A stretch of DNA of 64,000 bases. Source: Prevotella sp. (GTDB lineage Bacteria > Bacteroidota > Bacteroidia > Bacteroidales > Bacteroidaceae). How positions within the stretch are numbered: the stretch's first letter is position 1; the number at the start of each line of letters is the position of its first letter. The DNA is taken from the NCBI GenBank assembly GCA_021636625.1, contig JAJWLX010000004.1:54625-118624 (forward strand), written 5' to 3'. The notes under the pieces are model-generated. The model ran no database searches. It saw only the letters and a list, made by a program, of their open reading frames with translations, and was not told the DNA's origin. The position numbers were made by a program, and so were the translations under genes. Of this stretch, positions 15,098 through 24,525 are shown piece after piece.

Positions 15098-16279
15098 ATG
15101 ACAGTCAGTTTGAGTAATTTAAGTAATTTGAGTGATTTGGCGTGCAAGCGAGTGGCAGTTGCGGCTTATTATTTTGTACCGGGAGTGGTGTTTGCCAGTT
15201 GGGCAAGCCGTATTCCGGATGTAAAACAGATGTTGCATCTGAGCAACGGCCAGCTGGGAACAGTGCTCTTTGCCATCCCTATCGGCCAGCTTCTGATGAT
15301 GGCTTTCTCGGGTATTCTGGTGAGTAGATTTGGCAGCAAGAAGATGCTGGTTCTCTCTGAGTTGCTCTATGTTCTGGTTCTTTTCTGCATCGGTAGCAGT
15401 ACTACGGTTTTTCATCTGATTTTGAGTCTTATTGCTTTCGGAATGATGGCGAATCTGATGAACATTGCCACCAATACGCAGGCATGTCTGGTAGAGAAGA
15501 TGTATGGGCGCAACATCATGTCATCGTTTCATGGTCTGTGGAGTCTGGGGGGATTCTCCGGTGGTATCATCGGTGCCATCTTTGCCAATACTTTACTCCC
15601 GATAGATGTCCACTTTGGAACTATTCTGGTTCTGAGTATTCTCATCGTTGCTGTCGGTTTCCGCTTTCTTGTTAATGATGCCATGGCGAAAGCAGAAGAG
15701 GAGGATGTTCCGAAGTTCTCTTTCAAAAACATCGACCCGATTCTGTTCCTCTTGGGACTGATGGGATTTGCAGGCATGTTCTGTGAAGGTACCGTTTACG
15801 ATTGGAGTAGCGTATATTTCTCATCAGTAGTAAAACCCGATGAGGCTTTTATCCGTGCGGGCTATGTGGCTGGCATGGGAGCGATGACTCTGGGTAGATT
15901 CCTTGCCGATGGGTTTGTTACGAAATACGGCCCAGCCAGAGTATTGAAGATTTGTGGTGGTTTGATATTGGGCGGTTTGTGGCTGGCTGCTGCCTTGCCT
16001 TATCTGATTCCTGCCACTTTGGGCTTCCTGCTGGTAGGTTTCGGCATCTCTTCATCGGTGCCTATCTGCTACAGCATCGCCGGAAAGCTGGGGACTATTA
16101 AGGCAAGCATTGCCATCACCATCGTTTCGAGCATCAGTTTCTTTGGTTTCCTGGTAGGACCACCGGTTATCGGATGGCTTGCAGAGGCTACCGGACTTCG
16201 TATCGCCATCAGCATCGCAGCCTGTCTGGGCTTGATGATTGCGTTTGTTGCCGCAAAGGTAGGAAAGAGAATATCTTGA
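15098..16279 (+). CDS. MFS transporter, YbjJ-like
   Basis: 393 residues with about twelve helices. The N-terminal region (YFVPGVVFASWASRIPDVKQMLHLSNGQLG) is typical of the YbjJ/FucP-like subgroup. The DNA at the 5' end contains a short AGTAATTTGAGT-type repeat that encodes SLSNLSNLSDL, so the exact start could be inside this stretch. Substrate unknown. A strong terminator follows. Confidence 0.85.
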   Translation: MTVSLSNLSNLSDLACKRVAVAAYYFVPGVVFASWASRIPDVKQMLHLSNGQLGTVLFAIPIGQLLMMAFSGILVSRFGSKKMLVLSELLYVLVLFCIGSSTTVFHLILSLIAFGMMANLMNIATNTQACLVEKMYGRNIMSSFHGLWSLGGFSGGIIGAIFANTLLPIDVHFGTILVLSILIVAVGFRFLVNDAMAKAEEEDVPKFSFKNIDPILFLLGLMGFAGMFCEGTVYDWSSVYFSSVVKPDEAFIRAGYVAGMGAMTLGRFLADGFVTKYGPARVLKICGGLILGGLWLAAALPYLIPATLGFLLVGFGISSSVPICYSIAGKLGTIKASIAITIVSSISFFGFLVGPPVIGWLAEATGLRIAISIAACLGLMIAFVAAKVGKRIS

Positions 16280-16325
16280 ATGAGATGAATATCTTGAAAA
16301 CAAGATGAATATCTGAATAAAAATA

Positions 16326-16366
16326 CAAAAAAACCGTGGATGTAAGGAAGCATCCACGGTTTTTTG
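16326..16366 (+). terminator. Terminator after the YbjJ-like gene
   Basis: AAACCGTGGATG at 16331-16342 pairs with its complement at 16351-16362, with an A run before and a T run after; it could act in both directions. Confidence 0.9.
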
Positions 16367-16496
16367 TTATATAAATACATTGATGTTTCTTATACTTCTT
16401 CGCAAACCACTATTTTTTATGAATATCAGAATGGCTATCGTAAGATTCTCCATTATTTTCCGCTTTTATTCTATTCCATCTTTCCGATAAAAGTGA

Positions 16497-16504
16497 TACC
16501 TTTG
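16497..16504 (+). promoter_or_regulatory. -7 box of the sugar porter operon
   Basis: TACCTTTG followed by GCACCC, 31 bp before the start codon. No clear -33 match, which may mean activator dependence. Confidence 0.65.
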
Positions 16505-16535
16505 CACCCGGAAAAAACAAATAAAAACAACTAGC

Positions 16536-17924
16536 ATGGAAACAATAAACAAAAGATTTGTGTATTTCATCTGTCTGGTATCGGCGATGGGTGGATTGCT
16601 GTTCGGTTACGATTGGGTAGTGATTGGTGGTGCCAAACCCTTCTACGAACTGTATTATCAGATAGCCGATAACCCTTCAGACCAAGGTTTGGCGATGACC
16701 ATCGCCTTGATAGGCTGTCTGATAGGAGCGATGCTCTGCGGTTCGCTTGCCGACCGTATCGGAAGAAAGAAGCTTCTGATTGTTGCCGCCCTGATCTTTT
16801 TCTTCTCGGCAATAGCAACGGGAATAGCTGACACCTTCAGCTACTTTCTGGTGGCCCGTTTCTTCGGAGGCATCGGTATCGGAGTGGCTTCTGGACTTTC
16901 ACCTATGTATATTGCAGAAGTGGCACCTACCTCCATCAGAGGAAAACTGGTTTCTTTGAACCAATTGACCATCGTGCTTGGTATTCTGGCGGCGCAGATA
17001 ACCAACTGGCTGATAGCAGAACCTATCCCAGTTTCTTTCTCCTCAGCAGATATTGCTGCATCCTGGAATGGGCAGATGGCTTGGCGATGGATGTTCTGGG
17101 CGGCAGCCTTTCCTGCGGCAGTATTCTGTGTGATGGCTTGCTTCATTCCAGAAAGCCCCCGTTGGCTGGCTATGAAAAATAGAGAAAAGAAAGCTTTCGT
17201 TACATTGAATAAGATAGGTGGAAACAGCTATGCACAGGCTGAGTCGCAGGCCGTGAGAGAGGCAAACGAAAAGGACTCCTCGCAGGCAGGACTGAAGACT
17301 TTGTTCAGCAAGCCTTATCGCAAGGTGCTCCTGCTGGGTGTGGTGGTTGCCTTCTTCCAACAATGGTGCGGAACGAATGTCATCTTCAATTATGCGCAGG
17401 AGATATTCCAGTCGGCAGGTTATGCTATCGGCGATGTGCTTTTCAATATCGTGGTAACGGGAATAGCCAATGTTATCTTTACATTTGTGGCCATCTTCAC
17501 GGTAGATAAATGGGGTAGAAAGGCTTTGATGAAACTGGGTGCCGGCGGACTTTGCGGCATCTATCTTATTCTGGGCATCTGTTATTTCTTCCAGATTACA
17601 GGATGGTTTATGATCGTGCTGGTAGTGGCAGCCATCGCCTGCTATGCCATGACGCTGGGGCCTGTTACCTGGGTGCTTCTGGCAGAAATCTTCCCTAACA
17701 GGGTGCGTGCCGTGGCGGTAGCTACCAGTACCTTTGCCCTCTGGGTGGGAAGTTCTACGCTTACTTATACATTCCCATTGCTCAATGTGGCACTGGGCAG
17801 TTATGGTACCTTCTGGATTTATAGTGCAGTATGTCTGGGTGGTTTCCTCTTCGTCTCTTTACTGTTACCTGAGACCAAAGGCAAATCGCTCGAAGAATTG
17901 GAAAAAGAATTAATAAAACATTAA
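16536..17924 (+). CDS. MFS sugar porter (XylE/AraE type)
   Basis: 462 residues, twelve helices. Sugar-porter signatures are present: GGLLFGYDWVVIGGA in helix 1, SLADRIGRKKLL in loop 2-3, PESPRWL after helix 6, and the C-terminal PETKGKSLEELE. This family takes up monosaccharides such as xylose, arabinose or galactose by proton symport across the inner membrane. The next gene starts six bases after the stop and encodes a DUF5107/TPR protein, so uptake and use of one sugar type are probably coupled. Confidence 0.93.
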   Translation: METINKRFVYFICLVSAMGGLLFGYDWVVIGGAKPFYELYYQIADNPSDQGLAMTIALIGCLIGAMLCGSLADRIGRKKLLIVAALIFFFSAIATGIADTFSYFLVARFFGGIGIGVASGLSPMYIAEVAPTSIRGKLVSLNQLTIVLGILAAQITNWLIAEPIPVSFSSADIAASWNGQMAWRWMFWAAAFPAAVFCVMACFIPESPRWLAMKNREKKAFVTLNKIGGNSYAQAESQAVREANEKDSSQAGLKTLFSKPYRKVLLLGVVVAFFQQWCGTNVIFNYAQEIFQSAGYAIGDVLFNIVVTGIANVIFTFVAIFTVDKWGRKALMKLGAGGLCGIYLILGICYFFQITGWFMIVLVVAAIACYAMTLGPVTWVLLAEIFPNRVRAVAVATSTFALWVGSSTLTYTFPLLNVALGSYGTFWIYSAVCLGGFLFVSLLLPETKGKSLEELEKELIKH

Positions 17925-17930
17925 ATAATT

Positions 17931-20900
17931 ATGGTTAAAGCTTGGAGAGAAACAGTGGTGATTCCAACTTATGAGGTTGGAACCCCTGAGAAGAATCCTA
18001 TTTTCCTGGAGAAACGAGTTTATCAGGGTTCGAGTGGAGTGGTTTATCCTTATCCGGTCATTGAGCGTATCAGCGATGAAAAGGTGGATAAGGAGTGGCA
18101 TGCCATCTGGATTGAGAATGAATACATCAAGGTGATGATTCTGCCCGAGTTGGGTGGTCGTGTGCAGATGGCATACGATAAGATTAAGCAGCGTCACTTT
18201 GTATATTATAATCATGTCATCAAACCGGCATTGGTGGGGTTGACTGGTCCGTGGATCAGCGGTGGCATTGAGTTCAACTGGCCTCAGCACCATCGTCCTA
18301 GTACCTATCTCCCAGTGGATAGCACCATCGAGGAGAACGAGGATGGATCTGTTACCGTATGGGTGAGCGAAACAGAAAAGATGTTCCACCAGAAGGGTAT
18401 GGCAGGCTTTACCCTGCGCCCAGGCAAGGCTTACTTGGAAATCAAGGGTCAGCTCTACAACCGCACCAACGTGCCTCAGACTTTCCTCTGGTGGGCGAAC
18501 CCTGCCGTGGCTGTGAACGATTATTACCAGAGTGTGTTCCCGCCAGATATCAATGCCGTATTCGATCATGGCAAGCGTGCCGTCAGCAGTTTCCCTATCG
18601 CTACGGGTACCTATTACAAGATGGATTATTCGGCCGGTGTCGATATATCCAATTATAAGAACATCAAGGTTCCTACATCTTATATGGGTGTCAACTCAAT
18701 GTATGATTTCGAGGGTGGTTATGAGAATGATACCCAGGCTGGTATGCTTCATGTAGCCAATCATCATGTATCTCCGGGTAAGAAGCAGTGGACCTGGGGT
18801 AATGGTGATTTCGGACAGGCCTGGGACCGCAACCTTACCGATGAGGATGGTCCATATATCGAGTTGATGGCAGGTGTATTTACCGAAAACCAACCCGACT
18901 TTACCTGGCTGATGCCATACGAAGAGAAGCGCTTCACCCAGTATTTCATGCCTTATAGAGAGTTGGGCGTAGTGAAGGATGCCACCAAGGACCTGATTAT
19001 GAACATTGACTTTGTGGATGATCAGGGAAATGTAACCCAGGAAAACACTTCAGGCAAGGTGAACTTCAAGGTGTTTGCCACTTCCAAGCAGGAGGTGAGG
19101 GTGATTCTTGATGATAAGGAAGGGGAATGCTATAATAAAGTGGTGACTCTTAGTCCGGAAGAGGTTCTGGATGAGACGATAGAGGTAGGAGATTGCTCAT
19201 GGTATAATTTGTCTTTCTCTATCGAGTCACTGGATGGTAAGTACCTGATGCTTTGGGAACATGAGAATGATAAAATCCGTCCGATTCCAGACCCAGCTGA
19301 GGCTGCCTTGCTTCCTGAGCAGATCAAGACCAACGACCAGCTCTACCTGACGGGTCTTCATCTGGAGCAGTATCGCCATGCAACCTATAATCCGGTGGAT
19401 TATTACGAGGAGGCACTCCGCCGTGATCCTATGGATTACCGATGCAACAATGCCCTGGGATTGTGGTACATTCGCAAGTGCCGTTTCGACAAGGCTGAGA
19501 AGTATCTGCGTCGTGCCGTGAAGGTCTTGATGAAGCGCAATCCTAATCCATACGATGGTGAACCTATTTACAACCTCGGTCTTGTCTTGAAATATCAGGG
19601 TAATATCTGGGAGGCATACGATATGTTCTACAAATCAACCTGGAATGGTGCATGGCAGGATGCCGGCTTCTTTGAGTGTGCCCAGATTTCCGTGATGCAG
19701 CATCGTATGGATGATGCAAGTGAGGAAATCGAGAACAGTCTGATTCGCAATACCCATAATCACAAGGCTCGTGCTTTGAAGGCTGCTATTCTCAGATTGA
19801 CTGATAAGAAGGATGAAGCTGTCGCTTGGTGCGAGGAGTCTTTGAAGATAGACCAGTTTAACTATGGTTGTCTCTTCGAACTCTTCCTCTCTACGGACAA
19901 CAAGAAGTATCTTGACAAGATGGTAGAGATGATGCATGGCATGCCGAACAACTATGATGAGTTGGCGCTCGATTATACTGGTGCCGGTCTTTATGGTGAG
20001 GCTCTGAAGGTTTTGCAGGCAGCTATTGATAACAAGGCTGTTACTCCGATGACTTATTATTATCTGGGTTGGGTACTTCGCAAGAAGGATACGGATGATT
20101 GGGAGATTGCTGAATCTGCTTATGACCAGGCTTCGAAATATCCATCAGACTACTGCTTCCCTAACCGTCCTGAGGCAGTTCTGGCATTGAAAGATGCCAT
20201 GCATATGAATGGGAAGGATGCCAAGGCCCCTTATTATCTGGGTTGTCTCTATTACGACAAGCGCCAGTATGATGTGGCGATGGAGGTATGGAGAGAGTCG
20301 GCAGAAATTGATCCTAAGTTCCCTACCGTATGGCGTAACCTCGCACTCGGATTGTTTAACAAGGAGCACAAGGGCGAGGAGGCTGTGAAGTATATGGAGA
20401 AGGCCTTTCAGCTTGATGCCTCCGATGCCCGTATTCTGATGGAGTTGGATCAGCTGTATAAGCGTCTGGGCTATGACCATGCGATGCGCCTGAAATATCT
20501 TCAGCAATATCCGGAGTTGATAGCCAAGCGTGATGACCTGCTCTTGGAAGAAATCACGCTTCTGAATCAGACGGGTAACTATGCAGAGGCGATGAAGAAG
20601 CTGGATTCTCATCAGTTCCATCCATGGGAAGGTGGCGAAGGAAAGGTGAGCGGACAGTATCAGCTCTGCCGACTGGAATTGGCTAAGAAGGCTTTGGTAG
20701 CTAAGGATTACTATACTGCCATCTCGCTGCTTGAGGAATGTCTGGTTTATCCGCATCATCTTGGAGAAGGCAAGCTCTATGGTGCACAGGAGAATGATTT
20801 CTATTATTTCCTAGGTTGTGCATACGCAGCAAAGGGTATGGCAGATAAGGCGAAGGAGTGCTGGGAAGAAGCAACCAAGGGACCTCAGGAACCAGCTGCT

Positions 20901-21263
20901 GCCATGTATTACAATGATGCCAAGCCTGACAAGATTTTCTATCAGGGATTGGCTCTCCTGAAACTGGGCAGAGTGGATGAGGCTCATGGCCGATTCTATA
21001 AGCTCGTGAATTATGGTAAGAATCATCTCTTCGATGAGGTAGTGATGGATTACTTTGCCGTATCATTGCCTGATTTGCAGATTTGGGAGGGAGATTTGAA
21101 TCTCTCTAATCAGATACATTGCAAGTACATGCTTGCCCTTGGTTTCTATGGCTTGGGCGATAAGAAGCATGCTGAGCGTTATCTGAAAGAGGCTTCCCGG
21201 TTGGATAAGAATCATTTGGGTATCTTGTCATTCAAGAGTTTGATAGAATTAGGTTTGTTGTGA
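17931..21263 (+). CDS. DUF5107 and TPR-repeat protein
   Basis: 1110 residues without a signal peptide, so probably cytoplasmic. Residues about 40-350 form the DUF5107 domain (IENEYIKVMILPELGGRVQMA, ISGGIEFNWPQHHRP), which resembles an aldose-epimerase/galactose-mutarotase-like beta fold with His and Glu residues. Residues about 470-1100 are tetratricopeptide-type helical repeats. It lies six bases after a sugar porter, and such pairs are common in Bacteroidales. A role in processing or sensing the imported sugar is likely; the reaction is not established. The gene has no frameshift. Confidence 0.88.
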   Translation: MVKAWRETVVIPTYEVGTPEKNPIFLEKRVYQGSSGVVYPYPVIERISDEKVDKEWHAIWIENEYIKVMILPELGGRVQMAYDKIKQRHFVYYNHVIKPALVGLTGPWISGGIEFNWPQHHRPSTYLPVDSTIEENEDGSVTVWVSETEKMFHQKGMAGFTLRPGKAYLEIKGQLYNRTNVPQTFLWWANPAVAVNDYYQSVFPPDINAVFDHGKRAVSSFPIATGTYYKMDYSAGVDISNYKNIKVPTSYMGVNSMYDFEGGYENDTQAGMLHVANHHVSPGKKQWTWGNGDFGQAWDRNLTDEDGPYIELMAGVFTENQPDFTWLMPYEEKRFTQYFMPYRELGVVKDATKDLIMNIDFVDDQGNVTQENTSGKVNFKVFATSKQEVRVILDDKEGECYNKVVTLSPEEVLDETIEVGDCSWYNLSFSIESLDGKYLMLWEHENDKIRPIPDPAEAALLPEQIKTNDQLYLTGLHLEQYRHATYNPVDYYEEALRRDPMDYRCNNALGLWYIRKCRFDKAEKYLRRAVKVLMKRNPNPYDGEPIYNLGLVLKYQGNIWEAYDMFYKSTWNGAWQDAGFFECAQISVMQHRMDDASEEIENSLIRNTHNHKARALKAAILRLTDKKDEAVAWCEESLKIDQFNYGCLFELFLSTDNKKYLDKMVEMMHGMPNNYDELALDYTGAGLYGEALKVLQAAIDNKAVTPMTYYYLGWVLRKKDTDDWEIAESAYDQASKYPSDYCFPNRPEAVLALKDAMHMNGKDAKAPYYLGCLYYDKRQYDVAMEVWRESAEIDPKFPTVWRNLALGLFNKEHKGEEAVKYMEKAFQLDASDARILMELDQLYKRLGYDHAMRLKYLQQYPELIAKRDDLLLEEITLLNQTGNYAEAMKKLDSHQFHPWEGGEGKVSGQYQLCRLELAKKALVAKDYYTAISLLEECLVYPHHLGEGKLYGAQENDFYYFLGCAYAAKGMADKAKECWEEATKGPQEPAAAMYYNDAKPDKIFYQGLALLKLGRVDEAHGRFYKLVNYGKNHLFDEVVMDYFAVSLPDLQIWEGDLNLSNQIHCKYMLALGFYGLGDKKHAERYLKEASRLDKNHLGILSFKSLIELGLL

Positions 21264-21304
21264 AAGCTGTCTGCTTTCTCATAGGATTTTAAGTTGTATG
21301 TCGA

Positions 21305-21347
21305 GTCCCTACGTCTATTGTTAAAATAGATGTAGGGACCTTTTTCT
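21305..21347 (+). terminator. Terminator after the DUF5107 gene
   Basis: GTCCCTACGTCTATT pairs with its near complement (one G-T), followed by CTTTTTC. It also separates the convergent AraC gene. Confidence 0.9.
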
Positions 21348-21351
21348 TTTG

Positions 21352-22257
21352 TCATTTCTTGGATTCTCGGTATTTCTTAGGTGATATTCCCACGATTTTG
21401 GAGAATAGGCGTGAGAAATAGAAGGAATCTTCGAATCCCATCTTATAGCTTATCTGGTTGATTTTCATATCTGTGGTATCCAGCAGCTCACAGGCTTTCT
21501 TGATCTTCAGCTTATTAAAATAACTCAACGGACTGTGACCCGTGGCACCCTTGAAGATGGCAGAGAAATGGGAATTGGAATATCCGGTATATTCTGCCAG
21601 ATCGTGCAGTGTGATGGATTGCTCTATATTCTCCTCCATATATTTCAAGGCAGCATTGATGATGCTATGTGTCTCGTTATCATTTTGTTCCTCTCTCTTG
21701 TGGAATTTCCTGTATTGTGGCATATAGCGCAACGAACCGAGATAGAAATGCAGGAGCGATGAGGTGTATCGCAGGTTTTCCAGGGTATATCCATCGGATA
21801 GGGTCAGAAACATATCTTCGAAGATGTTGTTTCTGTCAGCTATTCTTGAATTCAGATTGGGGGATATGGTGGTTGGCATCTCTGCACCTTCGGCATAGAT
21901 GTGTGCCAATGTTCCACAGAAGTGAATCCAATAGATGGTCCAGGGATCGCCGTTGTTGGAGGCATAGGCATGGGGTGTATTGGCTGGCACGATGAAGTAT
22001 TGGTTGGCTTTTACTTTATATTGCTTGCCATTGATGCTGTAATGTCCGCTGCCCTTTACACAATAGATAAGCACGCATTGGTCGATGGACTCCGTCCGTT
22101 CTCTATAATGATAGGTAGCATGTGGATAGTAGCCTATGTCTGTGATATGCAAGGTCCGCAATACCGGGTCAGATTCTGCCAGATCCAGAATCATCTCCGG
22201 CATTACCAATGAGCGTTCCCCTTGAAATCCGTTTTTTATTTTGATATTTTCCTTCAT
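21352..22257 (-). CDS. AraC family transcription regulator
   Basis: 301 residues from the ATG at 22257; an upstream TTG start is excluded because the -7 box overlaps it. The N-terminal half is a cupin ligand-binding domain (HYSINGKQYKVKANQYFIVPANTPHAY and the DPWTIYWIHFCG signature seen in sugar-responsive members). The C-terminal ~100 residues hold two helix-turn-helix motifs (LAEYTGYSNSHFSAIFK and ISYKMGFEDSFYFSRLFSK). It is divergent from the GH35-GH2 operon and is its probable sugar-responsive activator. Confidence 0.92.
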   Translation of the reverse strand: MKENIKIKNGFQGERSLVMPEMILDLAESDPVLRTLHITDIGYYPHATYHYRERTESIDQCVLIYCVKGSGHYSINGKQYKVKANQYFIVPANTPHAYASNNGDPWTIYWIHFCGTLAHIYAEGAEMPTTISPNLNSRIADRNNIFEDMFLTLSDGYTLENLRYTSSLLHFYLGSLRYMPQYRKFHKREEQNDNETHSIINAALKYMEENIEQSITLHDLAEYTGYSNSHFSAIFKGATGHSPLSYFNKLKIKKACELLDTTDMKINQISYKMGFEDSFYFSRLFSKIVGISPKKYRESKK

Positions 22258-22308
22258 ATTCTTGTTTCTGTTTGGAATATCCAAAGTTGATTTTTCCTTT
22301 ATTCTCTG

Positions 22309-22316
22309 CAAAAATA
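22309..22316 (-). promoter_or_regulatory. -7 box of the araC-type gene
   Basis: TATTTTTG on the minus strand followed by CAGAG, 51 bp before the start at 22257. Confidence 0.6.
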
Positions 22317-22414
22317 CAAAAAAATATTGGTAGGGATTCGATTATGACTGAAAAAACAATGAATAAGAAGATAATCTATGTTTATTGTACAAAATTATAG
22401 GTAAATATTGCCTT

Positions 22415-22430
22415 TATATTTGTAACTTTG
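22415..22430 (+). promoter_or_regulatory. Two adjoining -7 boxes before GH35
   Basis: TATATTTG (22415-22422) runs directly into TAACTTTG (22423-22430). Neither has a good -33 element, which fits a promoter needing the divergent AraC-type activator. Confidence 0.55.
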
Positions 22431-22455
22431 CCCACAAATTTAAAAAACACTATAA

Positions 22456-24525
22456 ATGGAAATGAAAACTAAAACATTATTTGCAGCGATGTCGTTCCTG
22501 ACAATTTGCTCGATGGATGCCCAGGCACAGATTCCGCAGCAATCTATCCGATGGGATAAGCATAGCCTTATCTTCGATGGTAAGCGAGTGGTGCCGGTGA
22601 TGGGCGAGGTACACTATTCACGAATCCCTCAGAATGAGTGGAGAGAGGAAGTAAGGAAGATGAAGCAGGGTGGCGTTAACATGATTGCTGCCTATGTGTT
22701 CTGGAACCATGTGGAGGAAGTGGAAGGTGTGTTCAACTGGAGTGGACAGCGCAATCTTCGTGGTTTCCTTGAGGTATGTAAGCAGGAAGAGATGCCGGTG
22801 GTTCTCCGACTGGGCCCTTTCTGCCATGGCGAGGTTCGCAATGGTGCCATACCTGACTGGATGTTTACCAAGGGATGCAAGATGAGAGAGGAGAATACCA
22901 CTTTCCTGAAATATACAACCGAACTTTATCGTCAGATTTATTCGCAGGTGCAGGGATTGCAGTGGAAAGATGGTGGTCCGGTAGTTGCGGCACAGTTTGA
23001 TAACGAATATCGTGGCAGGGGTAGTTATCTGATGGCGCTGAAGAAGATAGCCCAGCAGATAGGTTTCGATTTGCCTTTCTATACCCGTACTGGATGGCCT
23101 GAACTGAAAACGCCGGTGCCTTTCGGCGAGATGGTTCCGCTTTATGGTGACTATGCCGATGGTTTCTGGGAGCGAAGCCTGAAGGAGACTGCTGGTAATT
23201 ACTACAAGGCTTTCAACTTCAAGGCTTTCCGAAGCAGTACGGCTATCGCTACCGAACAGCTTGGCAAACAAGAGGCGAAGATCAACAAGGGGGATGAAGC
23301 CTATCCTTATTTCACCTGCGAACTGGGTGGAGGTATGATGACTTCCTATCATCGCCGTCCGTATATTTATCCAGAAGATGCGTATTCGCTGGCTATCATC
23401 AAGTTGGGTAGCGGAAGCAATCTGCTGGGATATTATATGTATCATGGCGGAACCAATCCTACTGCGATGATGCCGGGTAATCTGGACGATGGTAGTGCGG
23501 TTTATCTGAATGAAAATCAGCGCACTCAGGCTACCAATTATAATGATATGCCGGTAAAGACGTATGATTTCCAGGCGCCATTGGGTGAATTCGGACAGAA
23601 GAATCCTCATTATTTCATGCTCAGCAAACTGCATCTCTTTATGCATGATTATGCAGAAGTACTGGCTCCGATGGAGTCTAGCTTCCCATGCAGTCAGGAT
23701 ATAGAGAAGGGCGATGATTCTCATCTTCGCTGGTCTCTTCGTTCTAAAGATAAGAGCGGTTTTGTATTCATTAATAACTATGAGCGATTGCAGCAGTTGT
23801 CTGCCAAGAAGAATGTGCAGTTTGAGGTATGCGGCGTGAAGTTCCCTCAGCGTCCGATGACGGTTCCTGCCGGAGCGATGTGTATCTTCCCGGTAAATAT
23901 CGATGGCATCCGCTATGCTACGGCACAGTTGATAGCCAAACGGGATGGAAAAATCTATCTGGAACAGATCAAGGGCATTCCTACCGAGATAGCTGTGGAT
24001 GGAAAGGTGCTGAAGAATGTGAAGGCGAAGGGAATCGCCAAGCCGGTTTATAAGAACATCTATCTTGTAGATTCCAAGACGGCGGAACATCTGTTCCTGC
24101 AGGAGGAAGGAAAATCAATGATGTTACTGGCTCCTTCTTTCAAGAAAATCAAGGAAGCAGAGGGCGTTCGCAAGATAACCATGGGTGTGCAGAAAGTAGC
24201 AGAGGAACCATCTGATGCCGACTTTAAGAAGGCTGCGGTTTATCAGCTAAATCTTTCGCCTGAAATGCTGCAGGGCAGAAATCTCCTGAAAATTCAATAT
24301 CGTGGTGATTGTGCCCGACTTTATTGCGATGGCAAACTGGTGGCTGATAATTTCTATAACGGCCGTCCGTTCCTGATGGGATTGTGGCGTCTGCCTGCCG
24401 ATTGTCAGAAGCTGGAACTCCGCATTCTTCCTTTACAGAAGAATATGCCGGTTTATTTCCCTCGCGAAGCGGATGTGGCGAAGGAGGGAGAAGAAATCGT
24501 GAAATTAGAAATTACTCAACAATAA
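22456..24525 (+). CDS. GH35 beta-galactosidase family enzyme
   Basis: 689 residues with a signal peptide (cleavage near DAQAQ). The TIM barrel carries the GH35 acid/base in AAQFDNEY (Glu184) and the nucleophile in FTCELGGG (Glu289). The family removes terminal beta-linked galactose or related sugars from oligosaccharides; in Bacteroidales several act on pectic side chains. The next gene, a GH2 enzyme, starts directly after the stop codon, so the two are translationally linked. Exact linkage specificity is unknown. Confidence 0.92.
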   Translation: MEMKTKTLFAAMSFLTICSMDAQAQIPQQSIRWDKHSLIFDGKRVVPVMGEVHYSRIPQNEWREEVRKMKQGGVNMIAAYVFWNHVEEVEGVFNWSGQRNLRGFLEVCKQEEMPVVLRLGPFCHGEVRNGAIPDWMFTKGCKMREENTTFLKYTTELYRQIYSQVQGLQWKDGGPVVAAQFDNEYRGRGSYLMALKKIAQQIGFDLPFYTRTGWPELKTPVPFGEMVPLYGDYADGFWERSLKETAGNYYKAFNFKAFRSSTAIATEQLGKQEAKINKGDEAYPYFTCELGGGMMTSYHRRPYIYPEDAYSLAIIKLGSGSNLLGYYMYHGGTNPTAMMPGNLDDGSAVYLNENQRTQATNYNDMPVKTYDFQAPLGEFGQKNPHYFMLSKLHLFMHDYAEVLAPMESSFPCSQDIEKGDDSHLRWSLRSKDKSGFVFINNYERLQQLSAKKNVQFEVCGVKFPQRPMTVPAGAMCIFPVNIDGIRYATAQLIAKRDGKIYLEQIKGIPTEIAVDGKVLKNVKAKGIAKPVYKNIYLVDSKTAEHLFLQEEGKSMMLLAPSFKKIKEAEGVRKITMGVQKVAEEPSDADFKKAAVYQLNLSPEMLQGRNLLKIQYRGDCARLYCDGKLVADNFYNGRPFLMGLWRLPADCQKLELRILPLQKNMPVYFPREADVAKEGEEIVKLEITQQ

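Noticed and set aside
22618..24090. 490-codon open frame antisense to the GH35 gene
   Set aside because: A shadow of strong codon bias in the GH35 gene; composition rich in His, Arg and Ile, with no domain and no promoter.
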